Assembly (NCBI RefSeq): GCF_000717875.1
Contig: NZ_JOCT01000021.1
Location: forward strand, 124,001-188,000
Direction of reading: 5' to 3'
DNA length: 64,000 bases
Source: Streptomyces sp. NRRL S-455
Lineage (GTDB): Bacteria > Actinomycetota > Actinomycetes > Streptomycetales > Streptomycetaceae
Shown: positions 51,870 to 59,919 of the stretch, piece by piece
Position numbering within the stretch: position 1 is the stretch's first letter
Layout: each line of letters opens with the position of its first letter
Program-made: the position numbers and the translations under genes
The notes under the pieces: model-generated
Databases searched by the model: none
What the model was told of the DNA's origin: nothing
Seen by the model: the letters and a program-made list of their open reading frames with translations, nothing else

Positions 51870-53210
51870 ATGGCCACACAGACCACCGCCGAGCGGGCGC
51901 GGCAGCCGCGCCAGGGCGAACGCAGGGTCGTCAGCAACATCGTGCGCGGATCGATCGGCAACCTGATCGAGTGGTACGACTGGTACGCGTACACCGCGTT
52001 CAGCGTCTACTTCGCCTCCGTCTTCTTCCCCTCGGGCGACCAGACCGCCCAGCTGCTGAACACCGCCGCGGTGTTCGCCGTCGGCTTCCTGATGCGGCCG
52101 ATCGGCGGCTGGGTCCTCGGCCGCTACGCCGACCGCCGTGGCCGGCGCGCCGCGCTGACGCTGTCCGTCACGCTCATGGCGGCCGGTTCGCTGATCGTGG
52201 CCCTGACCCCGTCGTACGGGTCGATCGGGGTCGCCGCGCCGGTGCTGCTGGTGACCGCGCGGCTGCTGCAGGGCCTGTCGGTGGGAGGGGAGTACTCGAC
52301 CTCGGCCACCTACATGTCGGAGGTGGCCTCCCCGGGCCGGCGGGGCTACTACTCCAGCTTCCAGTACGTCACCCTCATCGCCGGCCAGCTCACGGCGCTC
52401 GGCCTGCAGATCGTGCTGCAGCAGGTGCTCAGCGCCGCGCAGATGGAGTCCTGGGGCTGGCGCATCGCGTTCGTCGTCGGCGCCGCGGGGGCGGTGGTCG
52501 TGCTGTGGCTGCGGCGCGGCATGGACGAGTCGGAGAGCTTCGAGAAGGCCGCGGAGGCCGCCGGGACCGGCGAGAGCCGGGGGACCCTGCGGACGCTGCT
52601 GTCGTATCCGCGGCAGTGCCTGACGGTCGTCGGGCTGACCATGGGCGGCACCCTGTTCTTCTACACGTACACGACCTACCTGCAGAAGTTCATGGTCAAC
52701 ACCAGCGGCATCGCCAAGCCGACCGCGGCCTGGATCAACTTCTTCGCACTGCTGGTGTTCGTGGTGCTCCAGCCGGTCATGGGCCTGCTCTCCGACCGGG
52801 TGGGGCGCCGCCCCCTGCTGATCGCGTTCGGGGTGCTGGGCACCGTGGTGGTGGTGCCCTCGCTCACCCTGCTGTCCCACACCAGCGACCCCGTGTACGC
52901 GTTCCTGCTGATGACCGTGCCGCTGGCCGTCAGCTCCCTGTACACGTCGATCAGCGCGGTGGTGAAGGCCGAGCTGTTCCCGACCTCGATCCGGGCGCTC
53001 GGCGTCGGCCTGCCCTACGCCCTGACCGTGGCCGTGTTCGGCGGGACCGCCGAGTACATCGCCCTGTGGTTCAAGAAGGCCGGGCACGAGAACTGGTACT
53101 TCTTCTACGTCACCGCCTGCGTCCTGGTCTCGCTGCTCGTCTACATTCGGATGCGCGAGACGTCGGACGCGTCGCCGCTGGACGAGGACGTCTCCCGGCC
53201 CCGCGGCTGA
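51870..53210 (+). CDS. MHS-family MFS permease (metabolite:proton symporter)
   Basis: 446 residues, ATG with AAGGGAG seven bases upstream. Twelve helices; the MHS-family signs are NLIEWYDWYAYTAFSVYFAS in helix one, GRYADRRGRRAALTLSVTLM (motif A) and LLQGLSVGGEYSTSATYMSE (helix four/five). These transporters (KgtP, ShiA, CitA, ProP) import carboxylates, osmolytes or aromatic acids with protons. It heads a four-gene operon with an OmpR-type regulator, a kinase and an extracytoplasmic TAXI binding protein, which suggests its substrate is an organic acid whose presence outside the cell is sensed. Confidence 0.92.
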   Translation: MATQTTAERARQPRQGERRVVSNIVRGSIGNLIEWYDWYAYTAFSVYFASVFFPSGDQTAQLLNTAAVFAVGFLMRPIGGWVLGRYADRRGRRAALTLSVTLMAAGSLIVALTPSYGSIGVAAPVLLVTARLLQGLSVGGEYSTSATYMSEVASPGRRGYYSSFQYVTLIAGQLTALGLQIVLQQVLSAAQMESWGWRIAFVVGAAGAVVVLWLRRGMDESESFEKAAEAAGTGESRGTLRTLLSYPRQCLTVVGLTMGGTLFFYTYTTYLQKFMVNTSGIAKPTAAWINFFALLVFVVLQPVMGLLSDRVGRRPLLIAFGVLGTVVVVPSLTLLSHTSDPVYAFLLMTVPLAVSSLYTSISAVVKAELFPTSIRALGVGLPYALTVAVFGGTAEYIALWFKKAGHENWYFFYVTACVLVSLLVYIRMRETSDASPLDEDVSRPRG

Positions 53211-53232
53211 CGAGGCGGGAAGGAGGCGGACC

Positions 53233-53892
53233 GTGCGGGTGCTGCTGGCCGAGGACGACGACGGTGTGGCGGGAGCGCTGACCGAGGCCCTCTACGACAA
53301 CGGTCATCTGCCGGCCCGGGTGCGGCGCGGCGAGGAGGTCCTCACCCGCCACCGGCAGGCGGACCTGCTGCTGCTCGACCTCGGCCTGCCCGACCTGGAC
53401 GGTCTGGAGGTGCTGCGCAAGCTGCGCGCGGTCAGCGCCCTGCCGGTGGTCGTCCTCACCGCGCGGGGCGACGAACGGTCGGTGGTGCGCGGCCTGCGGC
53501 TGGGCGCCGACGACTACCTGGTCAAGCCGGTCCGGCTGGCCGAGCTGCTGGCCCGTATCGAGGCCGTCACCCGCCGCGCCACCACGCCCGCCGCCCCGGC
53601 GCCGCGCACCGTGCGCGCCGCCGACGTCGAGGTCGACCTCGACGCGCGCCGGGTGACGGTCGGCGGCGCGGAGGTGCGGCTGACCACCAAGGAGTTCGAG
53701 GTGCTCGCCGCGCTGGCGGCCCGGGCCGGCACGGCGGTCAGCCGCCAGCAGCTGATGGACGAGGTGTGGGGCGACGCCTTCCTCGCCGTGTCCCGCTCCC
53801 TCGACGTGCACCTCACCCAGGTGCGGGCCAAACTCGGCCGCCCCGAGGTGCTGACCACCATCCGCGGCTTCGGCTACCGCTTCGGCGACTGA
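53233..53892 (+). CDS. OmpR-family response regulator
   Basis: 219 residues from a GTG with AGGAGG directly upstream. Receiver domain with LAEDDDG (acidic pair), phospho-acceptor Asp in LLLLDLGLPDLDG, Thr in VVLTARGDE and Lys in DYLVKPVRL. A winged helix follows (VRLTTKEFEVLAALAARAGT, SRQQLMDEVWGDAFLAVSRS, VHLTQVRAKLGRPEVLTTIR, GFGYRFGD). It lies 22 bases after the permease stop and 27 before the kinase gene. It should control this operon in response to the kinase. Confidence 0.94.
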   Translation: MRVLLAEDDDGVAGALTEALYDNGHLPARVRRGEEVLTRHRQADLLLLDLGLPDLDGLEVLRKLRAVSALPVVVLTARGDERSVVRGLRLGADDYLVKPVRLAELLARIEAVTRRATTPAAPAPRTVRAADVEVDLDARRVTVGGAEVRLTTKEFEVLAALAARAGTAVSRQQLMDEVWGDAFLAVSRSLDVHLTQVRAKLGRPEVLTTIRGFGYRFGD

Positions 53893-53919
53893 GCCGGACC
53901 GCAGGCACCCGCCCCGATC

Positions 53920-55311
53920 ATGCGCACCCGCGTCCTCACCGTCGTCCTGGCCTTCGCGGTCCTCGCGGTGGCCGGCTTCGCCGTCCCGCTGCTGGCCGTC
54001 ACCGCCGCGCAGCGCACCCAGCAGCTCGTCGCGGCGCGCACCGCCGACCTCGACCGGTTCGCCTCCCTGGCCGAGCAGGCCGCCGAGAGCGACGACACCG
54101 GCGCCCTCACCACCGAGGTGCGCCGCTACACCGAGCTGTACGGCGAGGCGGTCGTGGTCGTCGACGCCCGCCGTGCCCCGGTGGTGCAGACGGGCGGGCT
54201 GCGCGCCGCCGACCCGGCCGTCGCCCGGCTCGTCGACGCCGCGCTGCGCAACCAGCCCGTCTCGCCCGGGGGGACGCTGCGGCCCTGGTCCCGGTCCGAC
54301 CGGCTGCTCGCCCGGCCGGTGGGCACCGGCACCAGGGTGTCCGGGGCGGTGGTGCTGCGCGCCTCGGTGCGGGCCGCCGCGGACGACATCGCCCTGCGCT
54401 GGGCACTCGTCCTGGCCGGCGCCGGCCTGTTCGCCGCGGCCTGCGCGCTGCTCGCCCGCCGGGCCACGCAGTGGGTCGTACGGCCGCTGCACCGTCTCGA
54501 CCGCGCGGTCGGCGCCCTGGCCGCCGGACTGCCGCCCGAGCACGCGCGGGCCGGCGGCCCGCCGGAGCTGCGCCAGCTCGCCACCGGCTTCAACCGCATG
54601 GCCGACGCGGTCACCACCGCGCTCGAGCAGCAGCGACGCCTGGTGGCCGACACCTCCCACCAGCTGCGCAACCCCCTGGCCGCGCTGCGCCTGCGCATCG
54701 ACTCGCTCCAGCCCCACGTGCGCACCAGCGCCACCCGCACCTACACCGGGGTGACGGCCGAACTCGAACGCATGGAGCACCTGCTCGACGACCTGCTGAC
54801 CCTGGCCAACGCCGAGCACCGCGCCGGCGAACTGGCCGTGACGGACGCGCGCGAGGCCCGCTGCGACGCGGCGGCGGTCGCCGCGGCCCAGGCCGGGCTG
54901 TGGAGACCGGTGGCCGAACAGGCCGGGGTCCGCCTGGAGTTCGTCACCGGCCCGGCCGTCCCCACGGCCTGCACGGAAGGGGAACTGGCCCAGGTGGCGG
55001 ACATCCTCCTCGACAACGCGATCAAGTACGCCGGGAGCGGAGCCCGCGTCGAGACGCGCTGCTTCACCGACGGGCCGGAGGCGGTGTTCGAGGTCCGCGA
55101 CGACGGCCCGGGCCTCGCTCCCGGCGAGTTGCCCCGGGCGGGCACCCGCTTCTGGCGGGCGGAACGCCACCGTGACGTCCGCGGCAGCGGCCTCGGACTG
55201 GCCATCGCCGAGCGGCTGGTGGCCGGTCGCGGCGGACGCGTCGAGTTCGCGGCCGCCGCACCGCACGGCCTGCGCGTCCGGGTCGTACTCCCGAACGGGC
55301 CCACGCCATGA
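53920..55311 (+). CDS. sensor histidine kinase (HisKA/HAMP type)
   Basis: 463 residues. A first membrane helix at residues 3-28 (LTVVLAFAVLAVAGFAVPLLAV), an extracellular loop of about 110 residues, a second helix (ALVLAGAGLFAAACALLA), a HAMP domain (VVRPLHRLDRAVGALAAGLP), HisKA with SHQLRNPLAALRLRIDSLQP (phospho-acceptor His) and HATPase_c with DNAIKYAGSGARVE and GSGLGLAIAERLVAGRGGRV. The loop is long enough to meet an external binding protein. The next gene, overlapping by four bases, encodes such a protein. Confidence 0.93.
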   Translation: MRTRVLTVVLAFAVLAVAGFAVPLLAVTAAQRTQQLVAARTADLDRFASLAEQAAESDDTGALTTEVRRYTELYGEAVVVVDARRAPVVQTGGLRAADPAVARLVDAALRNQPVSPGGTLRPWSRSDRLLARPVGTGTRVSGAVVLRASVRAAADDIALRWALVLAGAGLFAAACALLARRATQWVVRPLHRLDRAVGALAAGLPPEHARAGGPPELRQLATGFNRMADAVTTALEQQRRLVADTSHQLRNPLAALRLRIDSLQPHVRTSATRTYTGVTAELERMEHLLDDLLTLANAEHRAGELAVTDAREARCDAAAVAAAQAGLWRPVAEQAGVRLEFVTGPAVPTACTEGELAQVADILLDNAIKYAGSGARVETRCFTDGPEAVFEVRDDGPGLAPGELPRAGTRFWRAERHRDVRGSGLGLAIAERLVAGRGGRVEFAAAAPHGLRVRVVLPNGPTP

Positions 55312-56312
55312 CCGGCCCCGCCCGCCGCCCCACCCGCCGCACCGCCCTGCGTGCCGCGCTCGGCACGGCGTGCGCCGGCCTGCTCGCGGGCGCCGCCACG
55401 GCCGACGCACCGGACCCGGACCGCGGCCCGCAAGGCGTCCTGCGGGTGGCGACCGGCGAGTCGGACGGCTTCTACGCGGCCTTCGGCCGACTGCTCGCCG
55501 ACGAGGTCACGGCGGCCTACCCGCGGCTGTCCTGCGAGGTGATCAACAGCGAGGGCAGCGTGGCCAACGTACGGCTGCTGCAGGCCCGCCGGGCCGACGT
55601 GGCACTGGCCCTGTCGGACATCGCCTGGGCGGCGTACGGCGGCACCGCGCCGTTCGGCCACCGCGTCCCGCTGCGCGCCATCGGCCGCGTCTACGAGAAC
55701 TATGTCCAACTCGCGGTGCGCTCCGCCTCGCGCATCCACTCCGTGGCCGACCTGGCGGGCCGTACGGTCTCGCTGGGCGCGGCGGCGTCCGGTGGTGCGG
55801 TGCTCGGCGACCGGCTGCTGCGCGCCGCTGGGCTGACCCCCGGCACCGACGTGACGGTCCGGCATCTGCTGATGCCGCAGGCGGGGCATGCCATGCGGGC
55901 AGGTTCCATCGACGCCCTGCTGGTCGCGGGAGGAGTGCCGCTGCCCGTACTGGCCGGGCTCGACACCGGACCCGGCATCCGTCTGCTGCCCCTGTCCGGC
56001 CTGCTGCCCCGGCTGCGCGCCGGTCTGGGCCGGGCGGGCTCGGGCCTGGAGGCGGTGACGGTGCCGGCGGGGGCGTACCGGAAGAGCCCCGAGGTGCCCA
56101 CCATCGGCGTCGCCAACCTCCTGCTCTGCCGCCCCGGCCTTCCGGCCCCCGTCGCCGCCGCCCTCACCCGCGTCCTGGTCCGCCGGGCCACCCGCCTCGT
56201 CCCCGCCCCGGCCCTCGGCACCCAGTTCCTCGACGCCCGCAGCCTGATCTCCACGGGCGTCGTCCCCCTGCATCCGGGGGCGGTCGCGGCCTACCGCGAG
56301 CTGCACGGTTAG
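55308..56312 (+). CDS. TAXI-type extracytoplasmic solute-binding protein
   Basis: 334 residues. A twin-arginine-like leader (PTRRTALRAALGTACAGLLA) precedes the mature protein, which has the TAXI fold: VLRVATGESDGFYAAFGRLL, then INSEGSVANVRLLQARRADVAL, DLAGRTVSLGAAASGGAVLG and a C-terminal half. TAXI proteins normally feed TRAP permeases, but no TRAP permease genes are here. Instead the gene overlaps a kinase stop (ATGA) and is co-transcribed with an MHS permease, so it may present its ligand to the kinase, like the binding-protein partners of TctDE-type systems. Ligand unknown; a dicarboxylate or similar acid is a guess. Confidence 0.88.
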   Translation: MTGPARRPTRRTALRAALGTACAGLLAGAATADAPDPDRGPQGVLRVATGESDGFYAAFGRLLADEVTAAYPRLSCEVINSEGSVANVRLLQARRADVALALSDIAWAAYGGTAPFGHRVPLRAIGRVYENYVQLAVRSASRIHSVADLAGRTVSLGAAASGGAVLGDRLLRAAGLTPGTDVTVRHLLMPQAGHAMRAGSIDALLVAGGVPLPVLAGLDTGPGIRLLPLSGLLPRLRAGLGRAGSGLEAVTVPAGAYRKSPEVPTIGVANLLLCRPGLPAPVAAALTRVLVRRATRLVPAPALGTQFLDARSLISTGVVPLHPGAVAAYRELHG

Positions 56313-56463
56313 GGCCTGCCGTTTGGATCACGCCGCAGACGCGGGGCCTGGCACGTACATCTGCCGCGTTGTCGTCGGTCGCCGACTCCCCCACGCTCGG
56401 CTTCGCTCGCGCGGGGGCGCCCCCATCGCGTCGACTCCCTCCTCCGCCTTGCAGCTCCCTGCC

Positions 56464-57411
56464 ATGGCCCTGACCATGGACGACGTGGACCGGTTCGAGG
56501 CTTCCAGGCCGCGTCTGGAGGCCATCGCCTACCGTCTGCTCGGTTCGGCGAGCGAGGCCGAGGACGCCGTGCAGGAGACGTACCTGCGCTGGCAGGCCGC
56601 CGACCCCGGGCGCATCGAGGTCCCCGAGGCGTGGCTGACGAAGGTCCTCACCAACCTGTGCCTCAACCAGCTCACCTCGGCCCGCGCCCGGCGTGAGACC
56701 TACGTGGGGCAGTGGCTCCCCGAGCCGCTGCTCGCCGGGGACCCGATGCTCGGCCCGGCCGACACCGCCGAGCAGCGCGAGTCCGTGTCGTACGCGGTGC
56801 TCGTCCTGCTGGAGCGGCTGTCGCCCAACGAGCGGGCGGTGTACGTGCTGCGGGAGGCCTTCGACTACCCGCACCGGGAGATCGCCGAGATCCTGGACAT
56901 CTCCGAGGCGTCCAGCCAGCAGATCTTCCACCGGGCCAGGAAGCACGTCGCGGACGGCAAGGTCCGCACCGAGGTCGACGAGACCGCCGCCCGGCGGATC
57001 ATCGACGAGTTCCTCACGGCCGCCACCAGCGGCCGGACCGAGCCGCTCGTGAAGCTGCTCACCCAGGACGCCGTCTCCATCGGCGACGGCGGCGGGAAGG
57101 TCCCGGCCCGCGCCAAGGCGTTCGAGGGTGCTCTCGCGGTCGCCAAGTTCATGCGCGGCCTGTTCAAGCCCAGCAAGGCCAAGCGGGCCCTGGTCGGCGG
57201 CTCGCCCGAGGTCTACGCCACCACCGCCAACGGCGACCCCGCCATCGTCGCGGTCGTCGACGGCCGGGTCGTCGGCGTCACCTGCCTGGAGGTCACCCCC
57301 GAGGGCATCGCCGCGTTCCGCAGCCAGGTCAACCCCGACAAGCTCGACCGCGTGACCAGGCGGTGGGCGGCCGCGGACCACGGAGAACCTCTGCTGCGCG
57401 GCGCCTTCTGA
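56464..57411 (+). CDS. ECF41-type RNA polymerase sigma factor with SnoaL-like C-terminal domain
   Basis: 315 residues from ATG 56464 (ATG 56476 also possible). Sigma-2 (RPRLEAIAYRLLGSASEAED, AVQETYLRWQA) and sigma-4 (LLERLSPNERAVYVLREAFD, YPHREIAEILDISEASSQQI) are followed by a SnoaL-like domain of about 120 residues. That extension shows the ECF41 marks DGGGKVPARAK and VNPDKLDRV, which modulate activity in place of an anti-sigma factor. ECF41 factors commonly sit beside an oxidoreductase or similar gene; here an FAD oxidoreductase follows, with a TGTCACA motif just before it. The signal is unknown. Confidence 0.92.
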   Translation: MALTMDDVDRFEASRPRLEAIAYRLLGSASEAEDAVQETYLRWQAADPGRIEVPEAWLTKVLTNLCLNQLTSARARRETYVGQWLPEPLLAGDPMLGPADTAEQRESVSYAVLVLLERLSPNERAVYVLREAFDYPHREIAEILDISEASSQQIFHRARKHVADGKVRTEVDETAARRIIDEFLTAATSGRTEPLVKLLTQDAVSIGDGGGKVPARAKAFEGALAVAKFMRGLFKPSKAKRALVGGSPEVYATTANGDPAIVAVVDGRVVGVTCLEVTPEGIAAFRSQVNPDKLDRVTRRWAAADHGEPLLRGAF

Positions 57412-57417
57412 CCGCAA

Positions 57418-57433
57418 TGTGACCCGTGTCACA
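57418..57433 (+). promoter_or_regulatory. TGTCACA element before the oxidoreductase, matching the ECF41 -35
   Basis: TGTGACCCGTGTCACA ends in TGTCACA, the known -35 of ECF41-type promoters, and is also a dyad (TGTGAC-N4-GTCACA). It is 74 bases before the oxidoreductase ATG. The expected CGTC -10 about 16 bases on is not clear, so the match rests on the -35 alone. Confidence 0.5.
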
Positions 57434-57506
57434 TGGTCTTCCTGTCAGGAAACCGCGGGCTGCCCGGTTCAGGTGGCGAACCCGCTCGAGACAGGAGAGC
57501 CAAGCC

Positions 57507-58703
57507 ATGCAGCACCGCATCATCGTCCTCGGAGCCGGATACACGGGAGCCACCGCCGCCGGACGCCTCGCCAGGCGGCTGCGCCGCGAGGACGTCGCCA
57601 TCACCCTCGTCGACGCGGAACCCGACTTCGTCGAGCGCGTGCGGATGCACCAGCTCGCGACCGGCCAGGACCTCAGGCCCCGGCCCTTCGCCGACATGTT
57701 CGCGGGAACCGGCGTCGAGCTGAAGCCCGCGCGGGTCACCGGCGTCGACGTCGAGCGCCGGACCGTCGCCGTCACCGGCGAGCACGGCGCCGAGGAACTG
57801 GAGTACGACACCCTCGTATACGCCCTCGGCAGCGGCTGGAACGACCAGGGGGTACCCGGCACCGCCGAGTACGCCCACGAGATCGCCGGCCGTCCCGGAG
57901 CGCTGCGGCTGCGCGAGCGCCTGGCCCGCCTGGACGCAGGGCAGACCGTCGTCGTGGTCGGCGGCGGCCTCACCGGCCTGGAGGCCGCGACCGAGATCGC
58001 CGAGGCCCGCCCGGACCTCGACGTGGCCCTCGCCGCCCGCGGCGGCCTCGGCGACTGGCTCTCCGACAAGGGCCGCGCGCACCTGCGCGAGGTCGTCGGC
58101 AGGCTGGACATCACCGTGCACGAGCACACCGATGTCACCGGCGTCGAGGCCGACCGCGTCACCACCGCCGACGGCTCCTCCATCCCGGCGGCCGTCACCG
58201 TCTGGACGACGGGCTTCGCCGTGCACCCGATCGCACGGGCCACCGCCCTGGAGGTGACCGGCACCGGCCAGATCGTCGTCGACCGGACCATGCGCTCGGT
58301 CTCCCACCCGGACGTCTACGTCGTCGGCGACGCGGCCATGGTGACGGGGCCCGGCGACAAGCCGCTGCGGATGTCGTGCGCCTCGGGCATCCCCACCGCC
58401 TGGCAGGCCGCCGACGCCATCGCGGCACGCCTGACCGGCGGGAAGATCCCGACCGTGCCGCTGCGCTACTTCAACCAGTGCATCTCGCTGGGACGCAAGG
58501 ACGGCCTGATCCAGTACGTCACCGCCGACGACCGCGCCGTCCGGGCGGCCCTGACGGGGCGGCTCGCCGCCGTCTACAAGGAACTGGTCTGCAAGGGCGC
58601 GGCCTGGGGCGTCGCCCACCCGCTCCTGACGCCGGCCCGGCGCCGACGCGTGGTGCGGGAGGCCGCCCGGGCGGAGGCGCCGGCGTCCCTCACGAGGGTC
58701 TGA
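57507..58703 (+). CDS. FAD/NAD(P)-dependent oxidoreductase (NDH-2-like)
   Basis: 398 residues, ATG with CAGGAGAG upstream. Two nucleotide-binding folds: FAD site MQHRIIVLGAGYTGATAAGR and NAD(P)H site TVVVVGGGLTGLEAATEIAE, with VYALGSGW in the middle and the FAD-binding DVYVVGDAAMV. The layout is that of NDH-2/ferredoxin-reductase-like pyridine nucleotide oxidoreductases, which pass electrons to quinones or acceptors; no clear membrane anchor is seen. It follows an ECF41 sigma gene, the standard pairing for this sigma class, and its start region has a TGTCACA element, so it is the probable regulated partner. Confidence 0.9.
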   Translation: MQHRIIVLGAGYTGATAAGRLARRLRREDVAITLVDAEPDFVERVRMHQLATGQDLRPRPFADMFAGTGVELKPARVTGVDVERRTVAVTGEHGAEELEYDTLVYALGSGWNDQGVPGTAEYAHEIAGRPGALRLRERLARLDAGQTVVVVGGGLTGLEAATEIAEARPDLDVALAARGGLGDWLSDKGRAHLREVVGRLDITVHEHTDVTGVEADRVTTADGSSIPAAVTVWTTGFAVHPIARATALEVTGTGQIVVDRTMRSVSHPDVYVVGDAAMVTGPGDKPLRMSCASGIPTAWQAADAIAARLTGGKIPTVPLRYFNQCISLGRKDGLIQYVTADDRAVRAALTGRLAAVYKELVCKGAAWGVAHPLLTPARRRRVVREAARAEAPASLTRV

Positions 58704-58762
58704 GGCGACCGCCGTCGCTCCGGTCCGGCGTGCGGCGGGCGGCGGCGCCCCGGCCCGCGCGG

Positions 58763-59347
58763 CTACGACGTCCGCCCGTCCTCCGGGACCAGCGCGTCGA
58801 GCGCCCGCTCCAGCGCGACGAGCAACTGCTCCTGCTCCCGCGGGGCGTACAGCATGCGCAGGGCCAGGCCGTCGGAGAGTGCGATCACGGCGTCGGCGAC
58901 GGCTGCCGCGTCCGTGCCGTGCCCGGCTGACTCCAGCCAGGCGGCGAGCGCCTCACGGACGTCCCGGTCGACCTGGCGCCGGATCGCGGCCAGGCGGGGG
59001 TGGTGCGCCGCGTGGACGGCGAAGGCGAGCTGCGCGGTGGCCTCGGCGCGACGGTCCGCGTCCACCGGGAGCGTGGTCAGGATCAGCTCGCGCAGCGCCT
59101 GGCGCGGCGGCAGTGCGGTGTCCACGCCGGCCATCCGGCGCTCGACGCGCTCACCGGCCAGCTCGGCGGCGAAGGTGAGCATCTCGTCCTTGGTGCGGAA
59201 GTACTTCTGCACGGCGCCGGGGGAGCGCCCGGTGGCGGCGGCCACGGTGCGCACGCTGACCTCGTCGAGGCCGCGTTCGGCGACCAGGTGGAGCAGGGCG
59301 GCGCCGATCTGCCGGCGCTGTTCCTCTCTGTCGACGGTCTTGGGCAT
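58763..59347 (-). CDS. TetR-family transcriptional regulator
   Basis: 194 residues. N-terminal helix-turn-helix: IGAALLHLVAERGLDEVSVR, TVAAATGRSPGAVQKYFRTK. The C-terminal helical domain is the ligand pocket. A 26-base dyad lies 17 bases upstream of its start, in the 87-base gap to the divergent DUF1707 gene, so it likely represses itself and that neighbour. The ligand is unknown. It is convergent with the oxidoreductase gene. Confidence 0.93.
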   Translation of the reverse strand: MPKTVDREEQRRQIGAALLHLVAERGLDEVSVRTVAAATGRSPGAVQKYFRTKDEMLTFAAELAGERVERRMAGVDTALPPRQALRELILTTLPVDADRRAEATAQLAFAVHAAHHPRLAAIRRQVDRDVREALAAWLESAGHGTDAAAVADAVIALSDGLALRMLYAPREQEQLLVALERALDALVPEDGRTS

Positions 59348-59363
59348 CGGTCACGCTCCCCAT

Positions 59364-59389
59364 TTTTAGGATACGGTCGTATTCTAAAA
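59364..59389. promoter_or_regulatory. 26-bp dyad operator between TetR and DUF1707 genes
   Basis: Arms TTTTAGGATACG (59364-59375) and CGTATTCTAAAA (59378-59389) pair with a single mismatch around a two-base centre. AT-rich ends and a compact centre are typical of TetR-family operators. It lies between the divergent starts and overlaps the likely promoters of both genes. Confidence 0.85.
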
Positions 59390-59434
59390 GCTGTCGAGGC
59401 TGAACGCCTCCACGGTGCAGGAAGGGGGACGGGG

Positions 59435-59860
59435 ATGGACGACCGAGGGGAACCGGTCGTGCCCGCTGTGCGGGTGTCGGACCGTGAACGCGACGCGGCG
59501 CTGGAGGTGTTGGCGGCGGCGCTGGCCGAGGGGCGGCTGGACGCGTCCGAGCACGAGAGCCGGTCGGACAGCGCTCTGCGGGCGCGTACCGCCGACGAAC
59601 TCGCGGCGCTGACAGCGGACTTGCCCGCACCCGCGCCGACCCGTCAGGAACGGGACCGCAAGGACCTCGCCGAGTGGCTGGCCGAGTGGCGCTACTGGCT
59701 CGGCGGGGCGGTGATCATGTCCGGGATCTGGGGCGTGCGCTGCGCCCGGGAGGGAGAGCTGACGTACTACTGGCCGGTCACGCCGCTGGGGGTGTGGGCG
59801 GCCGTGCTGATCGCCCTCGCCGTCTGGCCCCGCGAGGACGCGGACGGCACGAAGGACTGA
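59435..59860 (+). CDS. DUF1707 protein with two C-terminal membrane helices
   Basis: 141 residues. The DUF1707 (SHOCT-like) domain is at residues 12-65: VRVSDRERDAALEVLAAALA, EGRLDASEHESRSDSALRAR, TADELAALTADLP. A charged linker (RQERDRKDLAEWLAEWRYW) leads to two membrane helices (LGGAVIMSGIWGVRC and VTPLGVWAAVLIALAVW). Such proteins are frequent in actinobacteria, with unknown function. GGAAGGGGG lies upstream of the ATG. It diverges from the TetR regulator with a shared dyad, so it is probably a TetR target. Confidence 0.88.
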   Translation: MDDRGEPVVPAVRVSDRERDAALEVLAAALAEGRLDASEHESRSDSALRARTADELAALTADLPAPAPTRQERDRKDLAEWLAEWRYWLGGAVIMSGIWGVRCAREGELTYYWPVTPLGVWAAVLIALAVWPREDADGTKD

Positions 59861-59863
59861 AGG

Positions 59864-59909
59864 CTCCCCTCCCCGAAGGGCCCCTCCCCTCCCCGAAGGG
59901 AGGGGAGGG
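59864..59909. terminator. bidirectional terminator formed by tandem repeats
   Basis: Two copies of a 17-base repeat, CTCCCCTCCCCGAAGGG (59864-59880 and 59884-59900), lie in tandem. The second copy forms a 12-bp stem, CCCTCCCCTCCC (59882-59893) with GGGAGGGGAGGG (59898-59909) and a CGAA tetraloop. It lies between the convergent DUF1707 and arginine-deiminase genes and should end both transcripts. Confidence 0.75.
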
Positions 59910-59919
59910 AAGCCCTGGC

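Noticed and set aside
57434..57460. CGTC -10 of an ECF41 promoter after TGTCACA
   Set aside because: No CGTC occurs about 16-17 bases downstream; only TGTC at a shorter distance, so the promoter assignment rests on the -35 element.
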